Shown: in pieces, positions 19,850 to 32,925 of the stretch
Position numbering within the stretch: the stretch's first letter is position 1
How the letters are laid out: every line of letters begins with the position of its first letter
Assembly (NCBI GenBank): GCA_949825045.1
Contig: OX463807.1
Span: forward strand, 11,681,501 to 11,745,500
Length of the DNA: 64,000 bases
Reading direction: 5' to 3'
DNA from: Argyresthia goedartella
Taxonomy: Eukaryota > Arthropoda > Insecta > Lepidoptera > Argyresthiidae
Notes under the pieces: generated by a model
Told to the model about the DNA's origin: nothing
The model's input: only the letters and a program-made list of their open reading frames with translations
Database searches by the model: none
Translations under genes and position numbers: made by a program

Positions 19850-22830
19850 TAAGTCATAATTCATAATTCTTTATTGAACAGTTATTTAAAAAAGATACAT
19901 TAAGAGAAAACATTTGTACAAAGGCGAGCTTATCTCTAAAAAGAAATTTCTTCCAGCAAACCAAGGCATGACAGGAAATTTTATCAATAAAGGGTAGGCA
20001 GTGCACAATATCTAAACAATAATAAAATACATATAAGTAAATTACATATCTATAAAATACTCGTATATACCAAACTACTAAATACGTATCAATACATACA
20101 TAAACCTGTACATAAAGTTGACATATAATAATAATATACATACTACAACTATCACAAAAGAGAGAGGAAGTGCTCTTTTACTCGGTTTTTGAAAGCGAAA
20201 AGAGTGGGGCTGTCTCTTATCGCACAAGGAAGTGCGTTCCACAGTCGGACCGCCTGCAACCTGAAGGAGTGCTCATATGCGTGATAGTGAGACCGTGTGA
20301 GATCTCCGTTGCCGATCTCCTGAAAAGAGATACTCAAAGCGGTCTTGAAGGTAGCTGGGGTAGCGCGGATTTTTCAATATATTGAAAAGATAAAAAAGAA
20401 TATGGGAGTCTCGGCGACGACGAATCGGAAGCCACCCCAACTCTTTGCGAAATTGAGAGACATGGTCGAATTTGCACAGCCCGAAGATAAACCGAATCCC
20501 GAGATTCTGAAGTCGTTCGAGTTTGTTCAGAAGATCTTCGTTCGCGCTCGCCCAACAGACATCGGCGTAGTCGATTTGCGGCAGGAGAAGGGATGAGCAA
20601 GGGTGATTTTAGTCTGCCGCGGCAAGAAGTACTGCAGACGCCTGAGGGAGTGAAAAGACGCAAAGACCCGCCTGCTGACCTCGCTGACATGTGGAGACCA
20701 AGACAGCTGGTTGTCAAAAATAACCCCAAGGTTTTTCGCCTTATCTGTATACTCTATTGTGATGCCATTATATGATACGGGAACAATGGGTATTTGTAAC
20801 TAGGAAAGAGTGTGCCTGGTTCCTAAAATCATGGCTTGTGATTTATTCGGGTTTATTAACAGCCCGTATGATGAGGCCCAGTCTTTCAAATTCTCGAGGT
20901 CAGCATTCAGTGCCTCCACGAATGAAACTACATCGCAGGGGGAAAAGTGGCGATAAATTTATAGATCATCTGCGTACAGATGATACGAAGAAGAGAGGAC
21001 GTCGGAGATGGAGTTTATAAAGACTTAAAAAAGAAGAGGAGAGAGAATACCACCTTGAGGCACTCCTGAGGAAAAATCACACCATTGAGTTCCCTGTCTC
21101 TTCAGACTTAATGCGCTGCTGACGACCTCTCAGGTATGAGTCGAACCAGCCAGCAGCGTGAGAGGAGACATTCAGCGATGTTAATATAGCGACAAGAATG
21201 TCAAAATCGACGCAGTTAAAGGCATTGCTAAAGTCAAGCAGGGCCAGCACCGTAACCAACCTCTGATCCATGGCTAGCTGTATATCATCGCTGACTTTTA
21301 AGAGTGCTGTGGTAGTACTATGCCCTGGTCTGAAGCCAGATTGGAAAGGATTGAGAAGTTTGTTTGATGAAAGGTAGGAGGTGAGTTGGGAGTGGAAAAT
21401 GGAATCAAGGACTTTGGAGAGAATAGGTAAAATAGATATGGGCCTGTAATCTTTGAAGAAGGAGGGATTGGAATTTTTGGGCAGTGGGATGACAAGAGCT
21501 TTCTTCCACAGACTAGGAAAAGATCTAGCTGATAGAGAGAAGTTTATGATGTGGGTAATTGGAGGAAGCAACTCTTCAAGGACGCTGTGGATCATCTGAT
21601 AGCTGACGTTGTCGCCACCAGCAGCTTTGGATGTGACCGCTAGCACTGCCTTTCTAACTGCGCCGATTCCAACGAGACTAAAGTTGAACGGTGAGGTACA
21701 GACTGCAGCCTTCAACCGTAGATGACGAAGGGTTGCCTGCTTTGTGGCGGGGTCTATCACGAGGGGGGGTGAAGAAAAAAACTGATTAAGACCGTTGAGA
21801 TCGACATCACCTGAAGAAAATTCCTGGGACTTGCCAACACCAAGGGTTTTAAGAAATTTCCGGACCTGAGCTGGGGTGTACATTTCTATACGCTCATAGA
21901 CGTGGCGTCGCTTGGCGTCACGGCACATGCGGTTGCATAGGTTTCGAAGGCGTTTTAATGTTAGGAGATTGTTATCGGTTGGGTCTCTCTTATATGTCCC
22001 TTCGCACGGTTTCTTTTTGCCATTAAACGCTTGATAGCGTCTGTCAACCACGGAGCAGGAAAATGTTTTACCCTGACCTTTTTCATTGGTGCGTGCTTGT
22101 CGAACAGACCCAGGACAATTGAGTTGAACTTCTAATTAGAGCCTAATTTTGTATGAAACATACACCAGATCGTGATAGGAGAATGGGGCATTAAGCTGGC
22201 CATGAGCAGCCACCTTGGCTATGTTGGAGATAATCATGAGATCGAGAAGGGAGGGAATACAGTGCGGTTGAAAGTATGTAGCGTCAAGGGGAAGAATATG
22301 TAAGTTAAAGGAATTTACAATAGATCTAAGTTTGGCAGAGCGGGCGTTATTTTTCAGGAGACAGGTGTTAAAATCACCGAGAATGAGAGTGTCACTATAG
22401 AGAGGAGTCAAGTCACTGAGAAGAGATTCAAAAGAATCAAAGTAATCGATACGAAGTGAGGGGATGTAATATACACCCAGAAGAATTTTGTTGTGGTGCA
22501 AGCTGATCTCAAGGAAGAGATACTCAGCTGAACCAGAGTACAGGCTTGGCGAGTGGCAGATGACTTTGTACGGAATGTCAGAAAGTAAGTAGATAGCAAC
22601 CCCGCCATCTGCTTTGCCTGTCCTATCGTTGCGATAGAGCCTGAACCCTGGCAGAGAATACATGGAGGAAGGAAGAGATGGTTTCAGAAATGATTCGGAT
22701 TCAAAAATACCATGTATAATCTGATCGCTGAAAGCTTCCAGGAGATCAGCGTAACTAGCAGGAATGCTTTGGGCATTAATATGAACGACATTGAAATTGA
22801 ACTCCGACTTGTTGAACACTCGTTTCAGAT
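19850..22830 (-). pseudogene. LINE-A (jockey/CR1-like), near full-length, broken
   Basis: Minus strand. Endonuclease domain 22819-22136 (VVHINAQSI, GGVAIYLL, LILGDFN, SYHDLVYVSY), then a linker with FDKHAP and PAPWLTD. RT domain 22051-21077: ALVIPLPKNSNPSFFKDYRP, QSGFRPGHSTTTALL, ALLDFSNAFNCVDFDIL, then GGILSPLLF after a frameshift. A C-terminal domain (20729-20152) reads DYADVCWAS...LNKLERLQNLGIRFIFG, PRYPSYL and FKNRVKEHFL. The 3'UTR reaches about 19856. At least three frameshifts or stops are visible, and the RT catalytic block near 21020-21060 is damaged. LFAD-type motif C is not recognisable. 3' copies of the family occur at 30690 and 49905. Confidence 0.9.
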
Positions 22831-23772
22831 TGCTAGATAATGATGCGTCCGCAAGGGAGTCGACACCTCCTGAACCAAGTCGTATATTTTAAGTTTTTAA
22901 TTTTGCGAATTATGTTCTGACATAATATAAATTGTTTTTCTGAGTGTTCGTCTGTTACCCCGTACAAGTGAAGAATAGCTAGGCAGCATACACATTTCTT
23001 GGTCAATGAGTCCAAAATTTCACTCATCTCTCAGACTAACTCATATCACTGGCGAAGGGTTCCAGTCCTTTGTTGTATTAGGGTACAGTCGTGGTATCGT
23101 TCGAATACCCCTTAGTTCTGCTTTGTATTACCTTATTTCATGCGTAATAAGGACTACTCTACTAAAACCTGCTGTGGGGTAACGAACATAAGAGTACAGT
23201 ACAACTATTTGCAATATTTAACGGTTTCTATTATAGTTTATTTTCATTTACCTTTTCTTCACCGGAGGGCCAACCCTGCCAGATAAACGAAATCAACCCA
23301 AATTATTACTAATACCACTAAGGTAGGTACCACTTATCACTGCGTGGTGTAGTGAAGCGCGGAAAATACTTTAGTAGTGTTAGAAACTGTGTAAACAGAC
23401 AATGAAGGTTGTTGCCTTCAATGTTAGGCGTGCGTGATGTAACATTATAGGTACTTACATAAATCATAAATGTCGGAGAAGCACCTTGCGAAGAGATAAG
23501 CTTTTAACGAATAGGTTAAATGAAAAGCGTATAAAGTAACAATAATCACGCTAGCATTTGAGCATAAGCATAGTAGAACCATATAGGTCAAAGACGAATC
23601 ACAATATGTCATCACGCCTGTGTTCCAAGGTACCTGAGAATCACACCCTCTCTTTCTAACACGGAAGCGTGATGACAAATCGTGAAGTCGTGCTTAAGCT
23701 TCTTGACCATCCCTGTATGGTTTTACTATCTATGAGGATAAGATGATTTAAGAATCGAAATATGACCCGCAA
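22831..23772. other. Unassigned stretch
   Basis: Possibly the 5' end of LINE-A up to about 23030 (a 64-codon minus-strand frame precedes the endonuclease). Beyond that no gene or repeat could be recognised. Confidence 0.25.
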
Positions 23773-23968
23773 CGACCCGAATGGCCGTGTTGACAGTGAC
23801 CCTGCCTACGAAGCCAAGGGTCCCGGGTTCGGGTCCCGGTGGGGGCAAATATTTGTTTGATGAGAACGGATGTTTGTACTCTAGTCATGGTTGTTAATCT
23901 ATCTAAGTATGTCTAGTACCCAAGATACAGGGAATCCTAGTTTGTGTAAATAGTGTCCAATATTATAT
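23773..23968 (+). repeat. tRNA-derived SINE
   Basis: It starts CGACCCGAATGGCC. The A-box is degenerate (TGGCCGTGTTGA) and the B-box carries one change (GGTTCGGGTCC at 23826-23836). The body GGGGGCAAATATTTGTTTGA is shared with 50233 and 2348. The tail is short and A/T-rich. Confidence 0.85.
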
Positions 23969-24031
23969 ATTTAGATATATGAAACCGAATGATCAGAGAA
24001 TCTGATTTTTACACGTGAAGCTTGGTGTTAC

Positions 24032-24145
24032 CTGATAGGTGAGTTCACTGCTGGTGATGCATTGCAGGGCTAGCTGCATCACCATGGCGATGAAGAACGC
24101 TACTGAGGTGGCGAAACTCACAGATTTGACCGTAGTTACATCTTT
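24032..24145 (-). CDS. Odorant receptor, exon 3
   Basis: Minus strand. The acceptor ATATCAACAG precedes 38 codons (KDVTTVKSVSFATSVAFF ... ITSSELTYQ) before a GTAACA donor. The central stretch is hydrophobic and matches TM6 of 7tm_6 receptors, leading into the intracellular loop with the conserved Gly/Glu-Leu region. It enters and exits in phase 0, fitting the VQVS end of exon 2 and the AGQV start of exon 4. Confidence 0.85.
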
Positions 24146-24875
24146 CTGTTGATATAATTAAAAAAGCGTGAGTGTTAATGTACCTACTCAATTTATACAG
24201 ATTTATATATAATCTATAGAAAAAAATATACACTGTTAGTATATACACGTTATATTTAAGTACTTGCTCGTCCTACGTCTTACGAAAGAATGTAAAATCT
24301 GTGTTAACGTAACACGCAGTACCTACGTAGGCCATTGATATAAGCACGATTTTCGAGTTATAATAAGTCTCAAATCACTGACCTCAAGCATGGCAGGTTT
24401 CATGGCTTTCTATATTACTATTAGATAGGCACCTATGTTTCGGCACCGCATGTGAGAATTAAAGAGTTAATTTAATTAACTTCATTCTATTCACGGCCTT
24501 TGTGACGAGATATCACAGAACCGCACTCACGCAACGGGAGTTGTGTAATATTAAATGGGGAATATTTAATTGCAAGTCATAAATACTGATTTACTTACAT
24601 ATCAAATATCAGGGCGAAGTGGTGGGTCAGGGTAGGTGAAGGGTAAAGTGAGAGGGCAAAGTGAAGCTTTCGTGTTAGGTTGACATGTAAGGACTACCAA
24701 AACAAACACTCCATCGAACTAAGAAAGCCAACCAATTTGATTTTTTAGTTGCTGGTTGCGAAGAAAAATAGGTAATATTTGATGTGCGATGAAATATTAC
24801 CGTAAAACGGGGTTAATTGGAATTCATATTAATCAAAGGTTAGGCTGCATATATTTTTTGCTCATAGCAATGGTA

Positions 24876-25291
24876 GTTTTTAGGATTGCGTACCGAAAGG
24901 GTAAAACGGGACCCTATTACTAAGACTACGCTGTCCGTCCGTCCGTCCGTCCGTCTGTCACCAGGCTGTATCTCATTAACCGTGATAGTTAGACAGTTGA
25001 AATTTTCACCTATGACGTATTTCTGTTGCCGCTATAACAACAAATACTAAAAAACAGAATAAAATAAATATTTAAGGGGGCTCCCATACAACAATTCTTT
25101 CGATACCATATACAAACGTATGAATTCACCTGGTTAAGTGCATAGAGTGTGAAAGTAGCCGCACCAATAACTTTGTAAACAACATTTTGCTATGTAAAAT
25201 TCAAACTATTCACTCCACACCATCCCTACCATTGCACGGTGGTACGGAACCCTTCGTGCGCGAGTTCGACTCGCACTGGACCGGTTTTTAT
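24876..25291 (+). repeat. Dispersed lepidopteran repeat, full-length copy
   Basis: It runs from TTTTTAGGATTGCGTACC through the (GTCC)n stretch, TTGAAATTTTCACC, TTTCTGTTGCCGCTATAACA and GCCGCACCAATAACTTTG to GGTACGGAACCC and ACTCGCACTGGACCGGTTTT. Other copies: 42058-42457 (+), 54276-54656 (-), 50494-50901 (-), 34796-35046 (+), 49552-49770 (+), and short pieces at 17889-17945 and 48021-48076. It has no coding capacity. The mechanism of spread is not evident from sequence. Confidence 0.9.
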
Positions 25292-25751
25292 TGTTTTCCC
25301 CTTGTCAACGAAATAAAACTACCATTGCTATTACCACAGAATTAATCGTTCTGGGAGTTAGTTATGTGCGTTGCTGCCTATAACTTTTCTCACAGAAAGG
25401 TAATTCTGTCCGATTTTAACACATTTTGGCGGCTACACGAACAAAGGCATGGTGCATGAATTTCACAGTGTGGGTATTTTGCGATTTAGTTCCAAAGTGC
25501 GGACGCATTGTTTCCTGGCTATGTTCCACCGGCAAGCGACGGTCGTTCATCATCAAACTGTCGTACTACTGCACAGCACTGCTCCATATCGATCGCTGGC
25601 GAGCCGGTAGATACGACTAATTGAAAGTAATGGCTGCACTATCATATTTGTTATTTGATTCATGCAGGTACCCTAACCGTAACAGAATAAACAAACAAGC
25701 GATTGGCTTTGGTTAGTGATCGATGTTTCAGTTATTCAGCATGCAACTCAC

Positions 25752-25848
25752 CGAGACCTGGACCATAATGACACAAAGTGCACCCGAGCTAGACAGCAGC
25801 TGAGCTAGAAACGCATAACTGTAGAAGTTACCGAATTTTTCTACACAT
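25752..25848 (-). CDS. Odorant receptor, exon 2
   Basis: Minus strand. A pyrimidine-rich acceptor ending TTTTTTCAG precedes 97 bases. The first base completes the Arg codon split at the end of exon 1. The remaining 32 codons read CVEKFGNFYSYAFLAQLL ... LCVIMVQVS, followed by a GTGAGT donor. VExxFxxxxxxxFLxQLLSSS is the typical TM5/TM6-proximal segment of insect ORs. It joins exon 3 in phase 0. Because exons 28080-29038 and 32926-33839 end in the same phase at the same motif, either could splice here. Confidence 0.87.
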
Positions 25849-28079
25849 CTGAAAAAAATAGGTGTGTAAGAATATTTTACAGAGTCGGGGCAAACAATTT
25901 CAGTAATGGATGCATTTCAGTTCAAGTGTAAGCATTGCAATCATTAAACTTGCTTTAAATTCTTGTTCTGCGTCCGGAAATAAAATAATGATTTACATTT
26001 TCGTCACGTAAAAATAACGCTGGATACCTACCTACCAAACAAAATGTATTGTTCCCAGCGTTCTTTTTACATGACGGGAATTGTGCATATTAATACACAA
26101 ATTGAGTTAATGTGACCCGTAAAATAATCACTAAACTATACGAACAGAAGAAATTCAATCATAGCTTCCCCTATCTCTAACCCACAATAAACACGCACGT
26201 AATTAATTGCCCTCCTAGGGTCCCAGTAAATGCGCTGAAGCTGAAAGGTGCAAATGAATGCTTAAAAGTGAGTTTGTAATCCAAAAAAAAACAACCGAGT
26301 TGAGAATATTGAAGCAGTAATCCTGAGTTATTGCCTGACGTCACATCCTGCGGCAGGCGTCTTATTGCTTTCATATCGGCAACAAATTGATATTTTTTGC
26401 GGTGCGATGTTACCGATCATTTTTCACGACAGCCTCTTTATTTATTCCGCCGCCATTCATTCGGCCGCAGAATCGTTTCTGTCAACAGAAGGGTGCGGCT
26501 TATCTCTAGATATCGCACGGGATTATTTTGCTACCATTTTCGTTTATTTTTCAATGGTTCTTCAAGCGCTTTTAGAGGCATATGTCGCGAGCCGAGCCAA
26601 CTTTTTCTCGTAATTGGCACGGTCAATGTTTTGCCGTTCGAAGGCAGAAAGGGTTATTTCATTATGCACGCTAGCGATGCGGGGCCATCCGATAGATAGA
26701 TGCACTAGAGAGCTACAATATAGCTATTTATTGTAGTATTTCTGGTGTTTTGGCTCGGGAGCAGACCGGTCGGGACTGGAAGGCTCTCGCCAGTTAATTC
26801 ACATTGCACTTTATAGCCGTTTAGTGGAGTTCGTGAGACTCCTCTGCTGGAGCTTGCCAAAAAGTTCAATGCACTACCCTGGCCCGTGAAACTTCTGCAT
26901 AGAAGTCTGGCTGGAATTATGCAGAAATATATCCAGCTGTTGATTTATAGTAATGCAGACTCAGGTAGATCAAAACCATAGTTGTTATCTGGTGAAATTA
27001 AAACCTACCTGCGAATTTGAGACATAGTTTCACTTTATTGCCCAGAGTGGCTGTAGTAATTCCCTCATGAATTTATGGAAGAACGTTTTATGGAGATACC
27101 CACGCCATTTATCATTGTAAACCATCAAACTTTTCTTTCTTTGTCAAAAACAACGGCAGGCGCGCGATGGGAAGTTGCGGAAAAGTGAAATAGCGCCCGA
27201 AATATATATTTCCGAGTGAGCTTTAGTTTTTTGGCATTTTTTGTGGCAGTTGTATGACGAGTTCAAGCCAGGCTTGGCTTATCAAAAGTCTCAGGAGATC
27301 GTCCACCCCGCACCCCCTACCGTCTCCGCGTCATCGTCTTGTCGACGAAGCTACAAAAAAGATTTGTTAAATTGGTTTGTTATTCTGAAGAAATTTAGAG
27401 GAAAAATGGCTTATCTAAATTACTGCAACATATTGCTGTCACTGACTTGGCGAGGCCGATTCGCGAAGTGAACTTTGCATTTTCGTTTAGAAAATGTTTC
27501 AATGTTTTATGACAACAATGCAGACATTTCACGTGAGTTTTAGAACTGTAGATGTTTTTTTCATATCGCGAGAAAAGGGGTGCTGCTCAACTATTTTAAT
27601 ACTGTTGTCAGTAACAATTATTTCATAAACCAAGCACGTGCCAGCTGGATAACAGAATACTAGTATTGGTGTTTCACATACAACGTGAAGTTGCACATAC
27701 GATGAGTGCACAATATTTGGCTTGGGTTATTGGCGACGACACAGTCTATTATTATTATTCTGAACTTTCATCTCGGTCAAAATATCTGTGCATGGATTCG
27801 GGATGCCAGTAGGTAGCTGCATGGCTATTGCATTCAAGAGAAGTCCAAAGATAATGTGAAATGTTCATTATATTCACGTATTGTGAATATAACGTACCCG
27901 AACTCGTATTAATTGGAACGGATATATCGTGACAACTCCCAACAGAGTATTAGATCAGTGATTTAGAATGTAATGAGGCGCGAATACGCCACACTTCGAG
28001 TACGTAAACAAACTCTTCAATCAATATTCACTCTCGATGAGAATAATTGTAACCTCGCCGGGGAATCTGATTACTGTAC
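25849..28079. other. OR intron 1, no recognised repeats
   Basis: 2.2 kb between OR exon 1 (28080) and exon 2. Unlike most of the window it contains no repeat family I could identify. Moderately GC-rich blocks at 26390-26700 and 27130-27480 are open for up to 100 codons on the plus strand but show no recognisable protein. Confidence 0.4.
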
Positions 28080-29038
28080 CTAATCAGAAGTTGGTGTTGC
28101 CGAATGCAATTGTGTAAATATTTTTCTAGAACACGCTCCATATCATTTTCTGTATATTTTGCAAATGCTGTATTATTCCCAATAACATGTTCCTCTTCAA
28201 CGTCAGCGTTCGATCTTCGTCCGAGATCAGGTATGCCAGTTTTTAGTTCAGTCATGGCACGCTCGTACAAGGTTGTAAATGCTTCCTGTAAAATCACGAA
28301 CTGTCCACTTAAGTGGACGATCATCGCCGCGACCAGTGTGTCAAACATCAGCAACATGCCTCCGAACCATATAAGTGCCGTCGACTCCAGAAAGAATGTG
28401 GACTTGAAGCTTATATCCCCTTGAATATTCCATGGAATGTGGATTGGCTGAGCGAGGATCCTTTCAGGGATCGTTTCATTTATCTCCAGATCCTTCAAAG
28501 ATAATTTCCACTGCAGATCGGCGATCACCCCGTTGGAGATTGAATACGCGACTGTCAACCAGCTAATGAGCATGTAAGTAAACGTCAGAATCCTAACCGT
28601 CCTCATAGTTCTCCGATTCATTTCATCGCTCTGGTAGTGATTGTACATCTTCACTTGGATGGTGCAGGCGATTTCTTGGAGGTCGCGGTTTCTGGCGATA
28701 AACAAGTAAATTTTGACGAATGTCAGGTTGTGGGTGATGACTACGCCGAGGCCGAACATAAATCTCTCGGTATACTCGTTTGCAAAGAAAGGGTCGAGAG
28801 TCTCGAAAGCGATAAATGTGGCAACCATCAGCTGTGTTATAACTGAGTAAGGGATGTAGAGAGTGGGAAAGTTATTAAAGTCCCGCTGGTCCGGGTGGTG
28901 CCACCAGCCCGTGCCGTAGAATCGGAGCAACACGTAATAAAACCGGAAGTAGCGCCCTGGTGCCTTTGGTCTCTCGGTTTTTGCCCTGGTAACCGCCGCT
29001 GAACTCTTCATTATGGCACAGCCCGATAATGGACACAC
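28080..29038 (-). CDS. Odorant receptor, first exon (version 1)
   Basis: Minus strand. An intact frame runs from ATG at 29038 (second in-frame Met at 29011, better matching the paralogue's length) to a GTACAG donor at 28079. The ~310-320 codons contain GTGWWHHPDQ near the N-terminus, FMFGLGVVITHNLTFVKIYL (TM2/TM3), RNRDLQEIA, an extracellular loop with an N-linked site (NETIPERILAQP), a VAAMIVHLSGQFVILQEAF block (TM4 into IC2), and the end RQHQLLIR. This is the 7tm_6 odorant-receptor family, ligand-binding OR subunits that act with Orco in sensory dendrites. Spliced to exons 2-5 it gives about 449-458 aa, normal for the family. No damage is seen. The ligand is unknown. Confidence 0.92.
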
Positions 29039-30360
29039 AAGACAGATTTTGCACGCAGCAATGTGTGTATTTTACACTATGGGTATATTAATATCTTTTG
29101 AAACTTTATAGTGATTTGTGTAATAAATTTTGATGAGAAGGTTGTTATTCAACTAGTTTATTATTCATGTTGTAAGGGCAGGGCTATGCAGCGTTAAAAC
29201 ATTTTCCAAGCTATAGACATCCTCTATCGCAGGACTCTTCAAAACTTTTGTATTCTGTCTTGTTTTGCTTCCAAGGATAATCTCTTCAATAGTTATCCTA
29301 AGCAGTGGAAACGCTTCTATAGACCTAAAAAGGCAAAAGGGGCTCTAATCTATTGCTTTCGTGATAATTTATTGATTTTGAATCTTCAAACGATTGGGCA
29401 AAAACGGACTGACATATTGGTGTTGTGAACTAAATTTAAGTACAAACTTGAGGAATTAGAAACAATTAGAAACAACGGTGGCTGAGGGGGGCAGAAACTC
29501 TTACTGAAAAAAAAAAAAGGTCCAAAAACATTTGCGCACAGTAATCCAAAAATGGGTAGTCTAAAATTATTTCATAAGAACATATTCGGAGCGCAACAAG
29601 CTAACATTCGAAAAAGTTGTAACTTTTTTCCTATCAGAGGGCACTGTTTTACTGTATATGTTAATTCTAAACTCTGTTAAATTAAAAGGCAATCTTTGAT
29701 CAAGCCTAATCTCCAAGCAGCATATCCTGCTTGAATTTTACAGCCCAGGTAATAACTACGCTATTAAGGAAATTATATAGGTGCGTTGAATGACGGCATA
29801 TGTTATTAAGTCTATGTTGATTTAATTACACAGGTACAAGTTACTCCGCGAAATATATTATATAGGGTAAGGAAGCCAATAGTCGGCCTTTTAGCGGAAA
29901 TTTCCAAAAATAGTTGTCGCAACTTTTTACTGGAAGTTAATGGAAAAAATATTTGATATGCTTGGTTATTATACTTCATTCAAATAATAACAGTAATCCT
30001 GGGATATAATTAAAATGACAAAAACATGTTTTATAAAATATGCCTGTTTGCAGCAGTATTCGGCCGTCAATTCCCTAATGTCCATATAAGGCCCAGTACC
30101 CGGCCGTTCAAAAATTTCTTCATTTAAATTCAACAAATAATTAACAACTGTGAGTCGTTTTACCAATCGAATGTTTTCGAACTGAGATCGGACAAAAAAA
30201 AGCTGTAAATGTATCCGAAAAAACACAAAAATAAACCCCTAAACGTATGAATGTTAAACGTACGCATATTTTATGGGTGAATCCTTAAATTATTAGTTTA
30301 ATTTTATTCTGAATAACTGGTGTAATACCAAACATAATCGTATATAATCTGTGAAAATTT
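29039..30360. other. Interval between the two OR first exons (proximal part)
   Basis: AT-rich. A search by eye on the minus strand for equivalents of OR exons 2-5 (FLxQLLSSS, LTAGGF, KASYSYFAVL) found nothing. An A-run lies at about 29507-29518. No repeats were confidently recognised. Confidence 0.4.
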
Positions 30361-30595
30361 CAGGTTTCCAGTTAGGGGCTAATCTAGCTCAACACAGACC
30401 TTGCTGTTAAAAAAATGCAATTATTTATTCCTGCTTATTAATTATAATATTTGCTTATTAATTATAATAATTAATAAGCAAATAATATTACAACATTTGT
30501 ATTAGTTAAGCACAACCAATTTACCAAGAGATCTAAAAATCAATCTATGGGAATTTCTACGCTCTTCTTCTCCCACAGTGGTCCAAGAACAGGGT
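30361..30595 (+). repeat. LINE-B 3'UTR fragment
   Basis: CTCAACACAGACCTTGCTG ... CCCACAGTGGTCCA matches the 3'UTR at 15702-15870. An AT palindrome (TTGCTTATTAATTATAAT and complement) is embedded near 30450-30485. Confidence 0.8.
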
Positions 30596-30689
30596 GTCTC
30601 ACGAAAAAAATTAAATTATAAAGTTCGATAATTCTGCTTCCAACAAAGTGAGGGCGTTGAGGGGGACATCATTCGAAAGCGGGGGGATG

Positions 30690-31500
30690 CAAATTATTTA
30701 GTCATCATGCCACGGTGGTCAGGTGCACATCATACTTTCGAGGTAGCAGCGTATGCCACTAATCGGCTACGCCGATGTCAGTTGGGCAAGCGCGAACGAA
30801 GATCTACTGAACAAACTCGAACGACTTCAGAATCTCGAAATTCGGTTTATCTTCGGGTTGCTCAAATTCAACCATGTTTCTCAATATCGCAGAGTTGGGG
30901 TGGCTTCCGATTCGTCGTCATAAGTTCGAGTCTCGGCCTCTCATATTCTCTCAAATCTTTTTAAAATGTTGAAATATCCGCGCTACTCCAGCTACCTTCG
31001 ACAGCGCTTTGAGTATCTCTTTTCAGGAGATCGGCACCGGAGATCTCAAACGGTCACACCAAGCCACAACACCTCGGCATGTGAGCACGTCTTCAGGTTG
31101 CAGGCGTTCCGACTGTGGGACGCACTTCCTTGCAATATAAGAGACAGTCCCACTCTTTCCTTTCTTTCTCTTTCATGATAATAGTAATAGTATATATATA
31201 TATATATATATATATTATTTATTACCATATGTACAGGTTTATGTATATATTGGTACTTATTTAGTAGTTTGGTATATAGGTATTTTATTTTCCATATTTT
31301 ATAGATATTTAATTAAATTATTTAATATAGATAAGTTATTAGATATTGTGCACTGCCTACACTTTGAAGGTAAATTTTCCTATCATGCCTTGGTTTGCTG
31401 AAAAACATCTCTTTTTAGGGATAAGCTCGCCTTTGTACATATGTTTCACAAATGTAACTTTTTATTTATCTTTGTGCAATAAAAAATTATGAATTATGAA
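30690..31500 (+). pseudogene. LINE-A 3' end, plus-strand copy
   Basis: Translated blocks LNKLERLQNLEIRFIFGLL, PRYSSYL, FEYLFSGDR, HVFRLQAFRLWDALPC and IRDSPTL match the C-terminal domain of LINE-A (20152-20730). A 3'UTR with GTGCACTGCC, ATGCCTTGG and GATAAGCTCGCCTTTGTACA follows, ending ATTATGAATTATGAA at about 31500. It is 5'-truncated and frameshifted. A (TA)n stretch lies at 31193-31216. Confidence 0.85.
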
Positions 31501-31504
31501 AATC

Positions 31505-31860
31505 AAATTCGAGGACCTCCTGAAGCGAAAAAAATACTGCGAAAATAAATGTTAGAGGATTTTGGCCTGGAAAATGACCTCGATAAGGTTTTCTTCAGCG
31601 ACAAAGCGTACTTTCATGTCGAATGTTACCTCAATCGACAGAATTGTCGCTACTGGTCCCGCAGAAATCCACAACCAAAGCATAAAAAACAATTACAAAG
31701 TCCTAAGGTGACCGTCTGGTGTGCTGTATCTGCGACAAGACTTATTGGCCCTTACTTCTTATATGTTGCAGCGCGTAATGGCAACTATGCCTCTACTTTG
31801 GCAGGAGTGCATATACCGAGATGGAAATTATCTTGACGACATACTTTTTCGTAAATGAAA
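31505..31860 (+). pseudogene. Tc1/mariner-like transposase fragment
   Basis: It reads VFFSDKAYFHVECYLNRQNC, RYWSRRNPQ, KVTVWCAVS and GPYFL. This is the first catalytic-Asp region (SDxAxFH) and following block of a DDE transposase close to the Tc1/mariner group. The frame ends near 31836 and no second or third catalytic block is recognisable. Confidence 0.6.
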
Positions 31861-32129
31861 TCCGCATTAGTGAGCGCTGGTATTAATAAAAATAATAATA
31901 ATGCACCTGGTGATTTTTCACAATTTTTCAAAGTTTAAATTCTGGAATGAGATAGCCTGTATATGTAAAAATCTAAAGTAATTAATAAATTTTACGTTGA
32001 CTTTGACTTTAACAGCTTAAATAACATAGCCCCAAGACAGTTAGACAGAGAGAAATAAATATGTTCTTTGTTGATTTTTTCAACAGTGTATTCTCTTGAG
32101 ATCAAAACTGATAGAGTGAATTCTCTGTA

Positions 32130-32300
32130 TTGTTAGGGTTCCGTACCCCAAATGGTAAAAAAGGATACCTTATAGGATCACCCGTGTATCCGTCCATCCA
32201 TCTGTCGCAGGCACTTCTCTCAGAAACTCTAAGAGATAGAGGCTTGAAATGTTCTGCAAAAATACTTATCCTGTTAACCGCAACATAATTCAAGTCGAAA
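32130..32300. repeat. Divergent GGGTTCCGTACC repeat fragment
   Basis: It starts TTAGGGTTCCGTACCCC, then CCTTATAGGATCA and CCGTCCATCCATCTGTC. It resembles the copy at 6655 more than the main family. Confidence 0.5.
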
Positions 32301-32925
32301 ATTTAAAAAAAAATGCCAAAAAAAAATGAAGGGGTAAAATGACAAAAAAGGAAATAAAACACCATAATAATTAATGCAGAATACGTTGAAAAGGGCTCTT
32401 TATAAACATATATATTTTTTTAGTTTTGAAGTTATTTTCAAAAAAGTACAAAAAATTTAACTATTTAGGGGGCCGAGTACTGGGTTTTTTTCAAAATGCG
32501 ACTTGTTGTGTTGTGGCTAAAGATGTTCAAAATGCAATTTTAAACATAAAACTAAAAATCACATAAAACTCAGTATTCAGCCTGGTTGGCCGAGAACTTG
32601 AACACATGGCAAAATAGCAATCCCCATACACAGACTTATTATTTTTGGGGGCGCTACTTGTTAGTAATAGTGGAAGGTTTGACGCATATCGGGAGACTGG
32701 GTGACAAAGATTAGAATTATTACTTGTAAACTCGTATGGTTAAAATAATGTGAATGTGGGATATACATAATCAGAATGCATAGAAGCATATGTTTACGGT
32801 TGCGTGCGAATATAACGGTCGCTACACTTTACCTAGCTATTTGAAACTCAAACGGCCGAGCATTGGGGGACGACTCAAGGAGTCTCTACCCTACCGTAGT
32901 ATATTGTATACCATTAAATACCTAC

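Noticed and set aside
20334..20729. 131-codon minus-strand frame as a separate gene
   Set aside because: It is a shifted frame over the LINE-A C-terminal domain; the true frame reads the KLERLQNLGIRF block.
28104..28424. 106-codon plus-strand open frame
   Set aside because: Antisense shadow of the intact OR first exon.
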